Source: Methylosinus sp. Sm6
GTDB taxonomy: Bacteria; Pseudomonadota; Alphaproteobacteria; Rhizobiales; Beijerinckiaceae
NCBI RefSeq assembly: GCF_019802345.1
Contig: NZ_JAINDZ010000004.1
Coordinates: 144,089 to 208,088 of the forward strand
Direction of reading: 5' to 3'
Length of the DNA stretch: 64,000 nucleotides
Each line of letters begins with the position of its first letter. Position 1 is the first letter of the stretch. Under the pieces are notes generated by a model. The model ran no database searches and was not told where the DNA came from. It saw only the letters and a list, made by a program, of their open reading frames with translations. Shown here in pieces: positions 27,697-34,751 of this stretch. A program made the translations under genes and the position numbers.

Positions 27697-28293
27697 ATGA
27701 ATGACTTGACCCTACGGCCGTCCTCGATCTCGGTCGAGCTGGACCGCCCGATCATGCCTGCGCGCCGCAAGTCACACCGGCAGCGCCACGACCGCCCCCA
27801 GCCAGTAGAAATCCTTTCAGCCGTGCCCGATCGCGCGCTCAACGCCCATCTCTGGGTGCGGCATCCGCAGGATTGGTACGTGGAGGAGAGCTGGGTCGAT
27901 CATCGCTTCTTCGAAGAGGAGGCCTTCGAAGGTTCGATCTACGATCCAGCCTGCGGGCTCGGACGCATCGTCGAGGCCGCAAGAGCCGCGGGCTACAATG
28001 ACGTCCGGGGCGAGGACCTGGTTTCTCGATCCATGTTCTGTGATCGCGCCGTCGACTTCCTATCCGAGGACGCCGGAAGGCAGGCGCCGGACAACATCTG
28101 TTGCAATCCGCCATTTCGAAAGTCGCGGGAGTTCGTCATTCGTGGCGGGCGCACCCGAACGCGGCGGCGTGTTGCTCTTGCATGGCGTGCGCGCCAACCG
28201 GCTCGCGATGATCGCCCGAATGCGCTTTTTGAACGAGGCCGGCTATTCCGTCGCCGCGATCGACTTTCGCGCGCACGGCGAGAGCACGGGTGA
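27697..28293 (+). pseudogene. Truncated DNA methyltransferase fused out of frame to hydrolase DNA
   Basis: ATG 27697 with GAGGAGA six nt upstream begins a 198-residue frame. Its first 145 residues look like the N-terminal half of an N6-adenine methyltransferase: YDPACGLGRI (motif I) and CCNPPF (motif IV) near the end. After REFV (about nt 28,125) the DNA becomes that of an alpha/beta hydrolase gene in another frame, so the last 50 residues are nonsense, rich in Arg. The C-terminal half of the methyltransferase is missing. This looks like a deletion or illegitimate recombination joint. It may still be translated as a short protein but should not be an active enzyme. Confidence 0.7.
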
Positions 28294-28813
28294 CAAAATC
28301 ACTTTCGGTCAAGAAGAGAGCGCCGATGCAGCCGCGGCGCTCTCCTATATGCGAGAAAAGCTGCCGGGTCGAAAGATCGCCGTGATCGGGCAGTCGCTCG
28401 GCGGCGCCGCGGCGCTCCTGGGACAGGGACCGATCACGGCCGACGCCTTCGTGCTCGAATCCGTCTATCCCGACATCGGCCGCGCCATCGACGACCGTTT
28501 GACGGCGCCTTTCGGTCCGCTCGGCCATCTCGTGACGCCGGCGCTGCTCGTCGTCGGGCGGACAATGACAGGCCTCGACCCGGCGTTTCTGCGTCCGATC
28601 GACCGGATCGAGAAGCTCCGCGCGCCGGTGTTCGTCATTTCGGGCGTTCGCGACCCCAATACCCATATCGACGAAGCGCGCGAACTTTTCGCCCGCGCTC
28701 CAGAGCCGAAGGCCTTCTGGGCTGTTGAAGGGGTCGGCCACGAGGACATTTATTTCCGCACCAACGCCGAATATCGCGAGAGAATCCAGGGCTTTTTCGG
28801 CAAGCATCTCTGA
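28127..28813 (+). pseudogene. 5'-truncated alpha/beta hydrolase
   Basis: The frame reads SSFVAGAPERGGVLLLHGVR then GYSVAAIDFRAHGES, the nucleophile elbow GQSLGG, a SGVRDPNTH acid segment and GVGHED with the catalytic His. This is a complete hydrolase core of the serine-aminopeptidase/S9-like lysophospholipase type (about 225 residues). The usual 40-60 residue N-terminal leader is absent, because the DNA just upstream encodes a methyltransferase fragment. In-frame starts exist only inside that fragment (ATG 27998) or after the oxyanion motif, and neither has a ribosome site. The catalytic residues are still intact, so either the truncation is recent or an unusual start is used. Confidence 0.7.
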
Positions 28814-29379
28814 ATTCGCGCCGAAAGAGCGCGGTCGTCGGAGCCGCGTCGAAGGCCCAATATATCGTCGAGGGCGGCGTCAGACGCACCGGGAAAAATT
28901 GTTGCTTTCGCTTCTACGAGGCGGATCAGTGACGGATTGTCGAAGGCGGTCCCGCAAGCGCGCGCCCGTTGTCCGGAAAGCGCGGCCGGGGGCCATTACG
29001 ATCCTCGTTCCTGCGAGTCGTGGGAAGCAATACGAGACGTGCTGCGGCGCCGCGGCGTGATCGGCGAAGGCGACCAGGAGTCTCGAGCAAAATCGGTATC
29101 GCTTCGATCAGCTCGAAATGACCCTCGGCGACTTGGTCCCGCGCGGACCGGCTCAGCCTCTTTCAAACAAGTTGCAAGAGACCGTCATGGCGGCGTTTCA
29201 TTCTTGGAATTTCCGTACGTATGTCGAACAGACAATGTCCGAATCGGGGACGTGTGATTCCAGCGACGAACTCGTGTCGGATCCGTTAATGGGGCTCAGG
29301 TCGAGGCGGAGTCATCGCCTTGGGCGTGCGAAGCCTATCGCCTCCATGACGAGCGTCGCCGAGGCGAAGTAGTCGCTGA
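28814..29379. other. Gene-poor stretch
   Basis: About 570 nt between the hydrolase remnant and mucR. Several short open frames on both strands exist, none with a recognisable motif and a ribosome site together. I could not identify a remnant. The sequence is less GC-rich toward mucR. Confidence 0.35.
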
Positions 29380-29868
29380 TTACACCTTCGTGTTTTTAGC
29401 AGGGCGTCCACGCTTGACCGGCGCGACGGCGACCGCCTTCTGGCGCGGCGCGGCCTTCTCGCGATGCTGACCAAGCCCGATCTTCTTTGCCATTTCTGAT
29501 CGCTGGGCCGCATAATTGGGAGCCACCATCGGATAGTCCGCCGGAAGGTTCCACTTTGCCCGATACTCCTCCGGACTCATGCCGAGAGCCCTCAAATGGC
29601 GTCGAAGCGATCTGAAGCTCTTTCCGTCTTCGAGACATATGATGAAATCGGGCGTGATCGACTTGCGGACCGAAACTGCCGGCTCCCGTTTCACCAGTGG
29701 CGGCGTTGTATCGATCGACGCTTTGCCGAGGTTCTCCAGCGCACCGCGCACAGCGTGGATCAGCGAAGGCAGATCTCCGATCGGCAGGGAATTATTGGCG
29801 ACGAAGGCCGCGACGACCTCGGCCGCGAGCGTGGTCGAATGAGAAGGTTCTGCCTCGGAAGCCGTCAT
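29380..29868 (-). CDS. mucR: MucR/Ros-family transcriptional regulator
   Basis: 162 residues. The Ros/MucR signature is clear: RKSITPDFIICLEDGKSF (68-85), then RSLRRHLRALGMSPEEYR and WNLPADYPMVAPNYA. The zinc-finger Cys78 and His91 are present; the second His found in many homologues (RTHYN in classical Ros) is here ALG, so zinc binding may use other ligands or be weakened. The C-terminus is Lys/Arg/Pro-rich. MucR proteins bind AT-rich promoter DNA and silence or activate exopolysaccharide, virulence and mobile genes. Located on the minus strand facing away from the ardC region, next to a gene-poor stretch. Confidence 0.92.
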   Translation of the reverse strand: MTASEAEPSHSTTLAAEVVAAFVANNSLPIGDLPSLIHAVRGALENLGKASIDTTPPLVKREPAVSVRKSITPDFIICLEDGKSFRSLRRHLRALGMSPEEYRAKWNLPADYPMVAPNYAAQRSEMAKKIGLGQHREKAAPRQKAVAVAPVKRGRPAKNTKV

Positions 29869-29985
29869 TCGTATTTTCCTCGAAGTTCATGACGAATAAG
29901 ATTTCGTAACTATTGGCCGCTCCTCGATACCAGCGCAAGCGCTTTCAGCGACTTTTTCTTAGGACGGGTCGAATGGACTGCTCCT

Positions 29986-30013
29986 CACCACGCCGAGCGG
30001 CTTCGGCGTGGTG
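29986..30013. repeat. Perfect 11-bp inverted repeat
   Basis: CACCACGCCGA and TCGGCGTGGTG are exact complements around a six-nt loop. It lies between divergent mucR and the truncated ardC copy. There is no T-run on either side; it could be an operator, a terminator for transcription entering from the right, or a structural part of the following leader. Confidence 0.5.
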
Positions 30014-30086
30014 ATAATCGGCGCAAGTAGAAAACACCGACAGCCGAAGCGAAACAAGATCGAAAAGCGCGAAGCGGCGTTCCCGC

Positions 30087-30182
30087 ATGCGCGTCCACCG
30101 CCGCAAGGGTGAAGGCGCGCGCGCCCGTTCTCGCCACGAGCGGCGAGTCCGCCCTTGCCCCGGCGGCCGTGATGCGGGGCGT
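30087..30182 (+). ncRNA. Repeated structured leader, copy C
   Basis: CAAGGG (30104-30109) pairs with CCCTTG (30152-30157). The internal hairpin is CTCGCC (30130-30135) with GGCGAG (30142-30147), different in sequence from copies A, B and F but the same shape. CCACCGCCG, CTTGCCCCGGCGG and GTGATGCGGGG are shared with copy D. It lies 39 nt before ATG 30221. Confidence 0.6.
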
Positions 30183-30220
30183 GGGAGTTCGTTCCGAAGC
30201 ATGAAACGGAGACGAATCCC

Positions 30221-30592
30221 ATGAACAACAACATGAAGAGCAATGGACGCGCGTCCGCGCGTTGCGATCATTACCAAGGCGTCACAGACCGCATCGTCGC
30301 TGCTCTCGAAGCGGGCAGGGCTCCCTGGCGCAGGCCCTGGGATCCCGAAAAATCGGGCGGACCGCTCTCGCCGATCAACGCCGTCGACGTTCTGTCCTAT
30401 CCGACCGTCGTGTCGTCCTTCACCTGCACGAGGATGCGCCGCAACGGCTTCGGCGGCATGGCCGTCCTCATCACCAAAGACACCGTCGTCGGCAAGTCGA
30501 CGCACGATATTCTCGACGATCTCGTGTTGGAAGCGGGGCTCGATGGGGCGAGCCGACACGCTCCCGCGGCGAAGGAGAATTGTCATGACTGA
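30221..30592 (+). pseudogene. Truncated ardC copy (N-terminal domain only, chimeric)
   Basis: 123 residues. Residues 15-52 (DHYQGVTDRIVAALEAG, PWRRPWDPEKS, LSPINAV) nearly repeat the N-terminal ssDNA-binding region of the full ArdC gene 1.3 kb downstream. After NAV the sequence switches to DVLSYPTVVSSF...GFGGMAVLITKDTVVG, which I do not recognise. The C-terminal metallopeptidase domain is missing. The leader, ribosome site and start are also duplicated (compare 30087-30250 with 31434-31600), so this is a partial duplication of leader plus 5' coding region joined to foreign sequence. The stop overlaps the start of the next small gene (ATG 30585). It may still yield a DNA-binding fragment. Confidence 0.65.
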
Positions 30593-30881
30593 CCAATCAT
30601 GGATAGGCGACGCTCCTCTTCGCCAGCGCGTTCGCCTGTGGCGGCTTCGCGTGCGATCGCTCCTTCTGCGCCTCCGCCGAGGACTTCTCTACGGCATCGG
30701 GCGTCTCTCGAAAGAAGAGGCAAGGCTGATCTTCGTCGATTGTCAAACGCCCGCCGGCTGGCATCCGCTTTTGATGCTTTCAGACGACGATGTGCTCGAA
30801 GAGCTGAACGAAGATTTCGAGAACGACCCGTCCCTCTCCGAACTCGTCAGCGCTGCTTGCGCGCGGGTCTCATACAAATGA
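30585..30881 (+). CDS. Small hypothetical protein
   Basis: 98 residues from ATG 30585 with AAGGAG at 30572-30577, seven-nt spacer, overlapping the end of the truncated ardC copy by 8 nt. The N-terminus is Arg/Leu-rich and amphipathic (RQRVRLWRLRVRSLLLRLRR), the middle has FVDCQTPAGWHPLLMLSDDD and the C-terminus is acidic. No family recognised. A membrane-surface or nucleic-acid-binding helix at the N-terminus is possible. Confidence 0.55.
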   Translation: MTDQSWIGDAPLRQRVRLWRLRVRSLLLRLRRGLLYGIGRLSKEEARLIFVDCQTPAGWHPLLMLSDDDVLEELNEDFENDPSLSELVSAACARVSYK

Positions 30882-31086
30882 GAGGATTTCGGCGACGAAC
30901 TCTATGAAGCCCGTCGGTGGGCGAGGAATCTGGTCGAAGAGTATGCGCGCGACGACGACATCGCGCTGCGCTCGCGAGAATCGAATTCCGACCAAGACGA
31001 CGACGAGCAACTAGCGCGACCGTGACGACAGTTGGCGGCCGCGAAACATATCCCCTTTCTGCAATTTCATCGAAGGAGCATCCACC

Positions 31087-31311
31087 ATGGCTATCCAGTA
31101 TGCAAAATCCGGAAAGATCATCCCCACGCGATTCACCCTCGAAGAGATCGAGGAAGCGTCGGAGCTGATGCAGGGCTTTTGCGTCGCCTGCGGCGCGGTG
31201 AGAGACTGCTGTGAACCAGATGCCCGCCGGTATGAATGCGAGGACTGCGGCAAGCGGCACGTCTACGGCGCGGAAGAAATCATGCTCATGGGACTTGTGG
31301 TCGAGTCGTGA
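31087..31311 (+). CDS. Small zinc-ribbon protein
   Basis: 74 residues, ATG 31087 with AAGGAG at 31074-31079. Cysteines are arranged as FCVACGAVRDCC and YECEDCGKRHVYGAEE, that is C-x2-C ... C-x2-C, which should form a zinc ribbon. The final residues IMLMGLVVES are hydrophobic. Small proteins of this type (often with the YECE-x-CG-x3-VYG pattern) are common on alphaproteobacterial plasmids; the function is unknown. It is directly followed by an inverted repeat and the leader of ardC. Confidence 0.75.
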   Translation: MAIQYAKSGKIIPTRFTLEEIEEASELMQGFCVACGAVRDCCEPDARRYECEDCGKRHVYGAEEIMLMGLVVES

Positions 31312-31321
31312 TCGACGTCGG

Positions 31322-31359
31322 CCGCTCATGTGTCCAGGGCGCCTCGGCGACATGAGCGG
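31322..31359. repeat. Inverted repeat after zinc-ribbon gene
   Basis: CCGCTCATGT (31322-31331) and ACATGAGCGG (31350-31359) are perfect 10-bp complements around 18 nt, starting 10 nt after a stop codon. There is no T-run. A Rho-independent terminator is uncertain; an operator or attenuator for the following ardC transcript is also possible. Confidence 0.5.
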
Positions 31360-31433
31360 ATGGCACAGCAGGACAGCGAGGGTCGCAACAAAAGGGAAGA
31401 CGCCAAGAGAGGAGATTTGAAGGCTCCATCCCG

Positions 31434-31516
31434 CATGCCCGCCCACCGCCGCAAGGGTCCGGCGCGAGCGCCCGGGCCGAGGCCCGCCCTTGCCCCGGCG
31501 GCCGTGATGCGGGGCG
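31434..31516 (+). ncRNA. Repeated structured leader, copy D
   Basis: CAAGGG (31452-31457) pairs with CCCTTG (31487-31492), extended by CCGCCG/CGGCGG across a CCC bulge. The internal hairpin is GGGCC-GA-GGCCC. CCCGC near the start can pair with GCGGG near the end. It lies 42 nt before the ardC ATG and follows a purine-rich tract (about 31383-31422). Confidence 0.6.
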
Positions 31517-31557
31517 TCCAGGTTCGTTTCGAGACCAGAATGGAAAGGACGAACCAA

Positions 31558-32535
31558 ATGAGCAATTTCAAGAAGCACAAAGCCCATGTGCCGACGCGCC
31601 GCGATCACTATCAAGAAGTGACGGACCGAATCGTCGCTGCTCTCGAAGCCGGCACGCCTCCCTGGCGTCGACCCTGGGATCCCGAAAAATCGAGAGGATC
31701 GCTCTCGCCGATCAACGCCGTCACGGGGCGTCGCTATCACGGGATCAACGTCCTTTTGCTCGGCTTGTCGCAATTTTCATTCGCGAACGGCGATCCTCGC
31801 TTTTGCAGCTACAAGCAGGCGAAGGATCGAGGATGGCAGGTTCGAGCGGGCGAGAGAGGCACAACCGTTTACTTCTACAAGAGCCTACGCGTCGAAGATC
31901 GCGACGCTCCCGCGGATGGCAAGGAGCACACGCGTAACATTCCGCTGCTTCGCTCCTTCACTGTTTTTAACGGTTCGCAGATAGACGGCATTCCCGCCTT
32001 TACGCCGCCCACGATCGAAGAGGCGCCATGGCGTCGATTCGACGCGGCGGACATCATCATGCGCAACAGCGGCGCCGTCATCCGCATCGGCGGTGATCGC
32101 GCCTTCTACCGTCCGGCTACCGATAGCATTCATTTGCCGCCGAAAAACGCGTTCCGTTCGCCGGAAGGACTCGCGTCGGTCGCGATTCATGAACTCGCCC
32201 ATTGGAGTGCGGCGCCAGGCCGTCTGAACCGAGATCTGACAGGAGAATTCGGCTCCGCGAAATACGCGCTCGAGGAACTAATCGCGGATATTACAAGTTG
32301 TCTCGTCAACACAGAACTCGGTCTGCCGACAGACATAGAGAACCACGCGAGCTATGTAGCGTTTTGGCTAGAGAGACTCAAGACCGACAAACGCGAAATC
32401 TTTCGCGCTGCGGCGGCGGCGCAGAAAGCCGCGGATTATTGCCTCGCCTTTCATCCGGACTTCGCCGAAAGCCAAAGCGACTCGGATGAACAGGACGCCG
32501 CTGATAGCGACGCGCCCCTCGTCGAGGCCGCGTGA
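31558..32535 (+). CDS. ardC: ArdC-type antirestriction protein
   Basis: 325 residues from ATG 31558 (AGGA eight nt upstream); upstream in-frame ATGs lie before or inside the leader. The N-terminal ArdC_N domain (DUF1738) binds ssDNA: RRDHYQEVTDRIVAALEAG, PWRRPWDP, INAVTGRRYHGINVL, then FCSYKQAKDRGWQVRAGERG and VFNGSQIDG. The C-terminal zincin domain has HELAHW (211-216) as the HExxH zinc site, followed by EELIADITSCLVNTELG with the third acidic ligand. ArdC protects incoming plasmid DNA from restriction in the recipient. The stop overlaps the next start (GTGA), so the PAPS-reductase-like gene is coupled. Placement next to ssb/parB-type genes fits a leading-region function. Confidence 0.95.
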   Translation: MSNFKKHKAHVPTRRDHYQEVTDRIVAALEAGTPPWRRPWDPEKSRGSLSPINAVTGRRYHGINVLLLGLSQFSFANGDPRFCSYKQAKDRGWQVRAGERGTTVYFYKSLRVEDRDAPADGKEHTRNIPLLRSFTVFNGSQIDGIPAFTPPTIEEAPWRRFDAADIIMRNSGAVIRIGGDRAFYRPATDSIHLPPKNAFRSPEGLASVAIHELAHWSAAPGRLNRDLTGEFGSAKYALEELIADITSCLVNTELGLPTDIENHASYVAFWLERLKTDKREIFRAAAAAQKAADYCLAFHPDFAESQSDSDEQDAADSDAPLVEAA

Positions 32536-33593
32536 TCGCCATGACACGCGCCATATCGACGAACCCCGCAGGCGGCGAGCATCCGCACGCTCGCTCTCGC
32601 CCCGAAACCTCCATTGCTCCCGATCTCAGGAGCTACGATCACATTCTTGTCGCTTGCTCTGGCGGCAAAGATTCGCTCGCTTGTCTAATCCATCTCATTG
32701 ATCAAGGAGCCGATCCCGCTCGTATCGAATTGCATCATCATGACGTCGACGGTCGCGGGCCGCCGACGTTCGATTGGCCGATCACCGCGGGCTACTGCCG
32801 AGCGATCGCCGCGGCGTTCGGCGTTCAGATTTACTTTTCCTGGCGCGACGGAGGCCTGCGCCGCGAGATGTTGCGTGATCACGAGCCCACCGCCTGCGTG
32901 GCGTTCGAAACGCCCGAGGGAAGTATCGCGACATTCTGCGGCCGCGGCGGTCCTGGCACGCGTCTGCGCTTCCCCCAGGTCACGGCCGATTTGCGGCTTC
33001 GATGGTGCAGTTCCGTCGCGAAGATCGACGTGATGCGAAGCATGATCTGCAATTCGCCCCGCTTCCTCGGCAAGCGCACGCTCGTCGTCACCGGCGAGCG
33101 CGCCGAGGAGAGCCCAGCGAGGGCTCGCTATCTGACGTTCGAACCGCATCGCACCGATACGCGCGGCGGAACCCGCCGGCGTCGCCACGTCGATCATTGG
33201 CGTCCGATCCACGGCTTGGAGGAACGACAAGTCTGGGATCTGCTCCGGCGTCACGGCGTCGTTCCGCATGTCGCCTATCAACTCGGCTTTGGACGCGTCT
33301 CCTGCATGCATTGCATCTTCGCCTCGCCCGATCAGTTGGCGACGGTCAGATGGATGGCGCCGGAGCGCTTCGAGATGATCGCCGAATACGAACGGCGCTT
33401 CGGCTGCACCGTCAAACGCGATGCTTCCATCCATGCCGTTGCCAATCGCGGCAGACCCTATCCGGCCGCGCTCGCTCGGCCAGATCTCGTGCAGCTCGCC
33501 ATGTCCGAGCATTGGTCGCCGGCGATACGCACATCTCCCGAGCGCTGGCGCCTGCCCGCCGGCGCCTTCGGCGACGCCGCCGGTCCCGGCTGA
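32532..33593 (+). CDS. PAPS-reductase/ATP-pyrophosphatase-like protein
   Basis: 353 residues from GTG 32532, or 350 from ATG 32541. The PP-loop is SGGKDS (about 43-48), typical of adenine-nucleotide alpha hydrolases such as PAPS reductase, DndC and thiouridine synthases. Further conserved-looking segments are LRWCSSVAKID, TGERAEESPARA, RPIHGLEERQVWDLLRRHG and CMHCIFAS, where CxxC may bind a metal or FeS cluster. The absence of an assimilatory sulfate cluster and the coupling to ardC make a nucleic-acid role (protection or modification of DNA) more likely than sulfate assimilation. That role is inferred, not shown. Confidence 0.85.
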   Translation: MIAMTRAISTNPAGGEHPHARSRPETSIAPDLRSYDHILVACSGGKDSLACLIHLIDQGADPARIELHHHDVDGRGPPTFDWPITAGYCRAIAAAFGVQIYFSWRDGGLRREMLRDHEPTACVAFETPEGSIATFCGRGGPGTRLRFPQVTADLRLRWCSSVAKIDVMRSMICNSPRFLGKRTLVVTGERAEESPARARYLTFEPHRTDTRGGTRRRRHVDHWRPIHGLEERQVWDLLRRHGVVPHVAYQLGFGRVSCMHCIFASPDQLATVRWMAPERFEMIAEYERRFGCTVKRDASIHAVANRGRPYPAALARPDLVQLAMSEHWSPAIRTSPERWRLPAGAFGDAAGPG

Positions 33594-33658
33594 CGTCTGC
33601 GGGTCTCGGCTTCCCCTTTTTCACAATCCGTTTCTCGCCTCCCAGAGGAGACATCGAC

Positions 33659-34093
33659 ATGTCCCGCTCCTACACGCATTTTTCCTGCGTCCTTCCCCTC
33701 GGCCGTTCCGAATTCGTGCCACCGGCGATTGCTCTCTATGAGCAATATGCCGAGGAGCTCGACGCCAGATTTGAGCACGTCTGCTTCACAGTGAAAGCCA
33801 GCGACGCCGATAGAGGATGTCTTCGCATCGTCTCCGGGGACGACGGCGATCCCGAACAAGTGATCGCATTCGTTCAGCGCTGTGCGAGAACGTTCGGATT
33901 GACCGGCCTATGGGGTTTCCATTGGAGTCAGGGCTGCGTGTTCCCCTCGTTCGACGCATTCGGTGGCGCAGCTTGCCTGCTCGATCTCGGCGAGCAGCGC
34001 GTCGTCGACAGGATCGATTGTCGGCGCTGGCTCTCGGAACGTATCGCGCGTGACAAGACGCCGGCGGCTCGGCTCGTTCGGCTCCATTCGTGA
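33659..34093 (+). CDS. Conserved hypothetical protein
   Basis: 144 residues from ATG 33659, preceded by AGAGGAG with an eight-nt spacer; a much longer frame exists upstream but overlaps the PAPS-reductase-like gene. It has SRSYTHFSCVLPLG at the start, many Cys and Trp residues (LWGFHWSQGCVFPSFDAF) and a basic C-terminus with DCRRWLSERIARDK. No motif recognised. It follows the ardC and PAPS-reductase-like genes on the same strand and may belong to the same transcript. Confidence 0.7.
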   Translation: MSRSYTHFSCVLPLGRSEFVPPAIALYEQYAEELDARFEHVCFTVKASDADRGCLRIVSGDDGDPEQVIAFVQRCARTFGLTGLWGFHWSQGCVFPSFDAFGGAACLLDLGEQRVVDRIDCRRWLSERIARDKTPAARLVRLHS

Positions 34094-34164
34094 CGCCGCG
34101 CAATTCGTAGGTTCGAAAAAAGGAAATCCAAAAAGAAGAAGCAGAAAAAGGAGTCGTTACCGCG

Positions 34165-34280
34165 AACGAACGGCCGCCGCAAAGGGTGGGTCGCTCCGGC
34201 CGCTTCGCTGGGCCGGATCAATCCCGGCGCACGAGCGCCGCCTTTGCCCCAGCCGTTCGTCCTCGGTGCGTGATCGGGGT
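34165..34280 (+). ncRNA. Repeated structured leader, copy E
   Basis: The central helix is CAAAGG (34180-34185) with CCTTTG (34241-34246), one A:T pair longer than in copies A-D, a compensatory change. An outer helix GAACGGC (34168-34174) with GCCGTTC (34252-34258) is perfect. Inside are two hairpins, CCGGCC/GGCCGG and GGCGC/GCGCC. CTTTGCCCC and GTGATCGGGG match the other copies. It lies 31 nt before ATG 34311, after an A/G-rich tract (about 34116-34153). Confidence 0.65.
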
Positions 34281-34310
34281 CTTCGAGAAGAAGATCGAGA
34301 GGAGACTCCG

Positions 34311-34637
34311 ATGCAACAGATCAGCACGACTGAATCCGAAACTCGTGATGCCGCCACCGCGGCGGCGTTCGGCCTCGACGCGTTGGACCACGACGCCGCG
34401 CGCCGCGACGGCTGGGTCATATCCGATTGCGGCAGCTATCGCGACGGCGCACCCCGCATCGAGCTGCAGAAGTTCGACAATTCGGAGCAAGGTTCACCGA
34501 GTTTTCGCGACGACAGAGAGGCCTGGGCGCATGTCGTCGCGCGGGTGCGTGCGGGCTCCGCGCTTCACATGCAAGCGCTCGATCTCGTCGATCGCCGCGA
34601 GCGCTTCGCCATCGAAGCCGCCTTCGGACACTGGTGA
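34311..34637 (+). CDS. Small hypothetical protein under leader E
   Basis: 108 residues from ATG 34311, with GAGAGGAG six nt upstream. It reads TTESETRDAATAAAFGLDAL, DGWVISDCGSYRDGAPRIEL and a C-terminal helix with RRERFAIEAAFGHW. The length and acidic, helical character resemble other orphan proteins on these elements; no function can be assigned. It is followed by an intrinsic terminator (34695-34725), so it forms a single-gene transcription unit with its structured leader. Confidence 0.65.
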   Translation: MQQISTTESETRDAATAAAFGLDALDHDAARRDGWVISDCGSYRDGAPRIELQKFDNSEQGSPSFRDDREAWAHVVARVRAGSALHMQALDLVDRRERFAIEAAFGHW

Positions 34638-34694
34638 GTCCGCCGACCGCCGGCTCCCGAGCCTTCCCCTTCGATCATTCGCTCGACTGCCCAT

Positions 34695-34725
34695 GCCCGG
34701 CCGCCCATCGCGCGCCGGGCTTTTT
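34695..34725 (+). terminator. Intrinsic terminator
   Basis: GCCCGG (34695-34700) pairs with CCGGGC (34715-34720), followed directly by TTTTT (34721-34725). It ends the small gene at 34311 and lies 26 nt before the start codon of the 1685-residue methyltransferase-helicase. Confidence 0.7.
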
Positions 34726-34751
34726 CGTGCTCGCCGAAAGGACTTCTCGCC

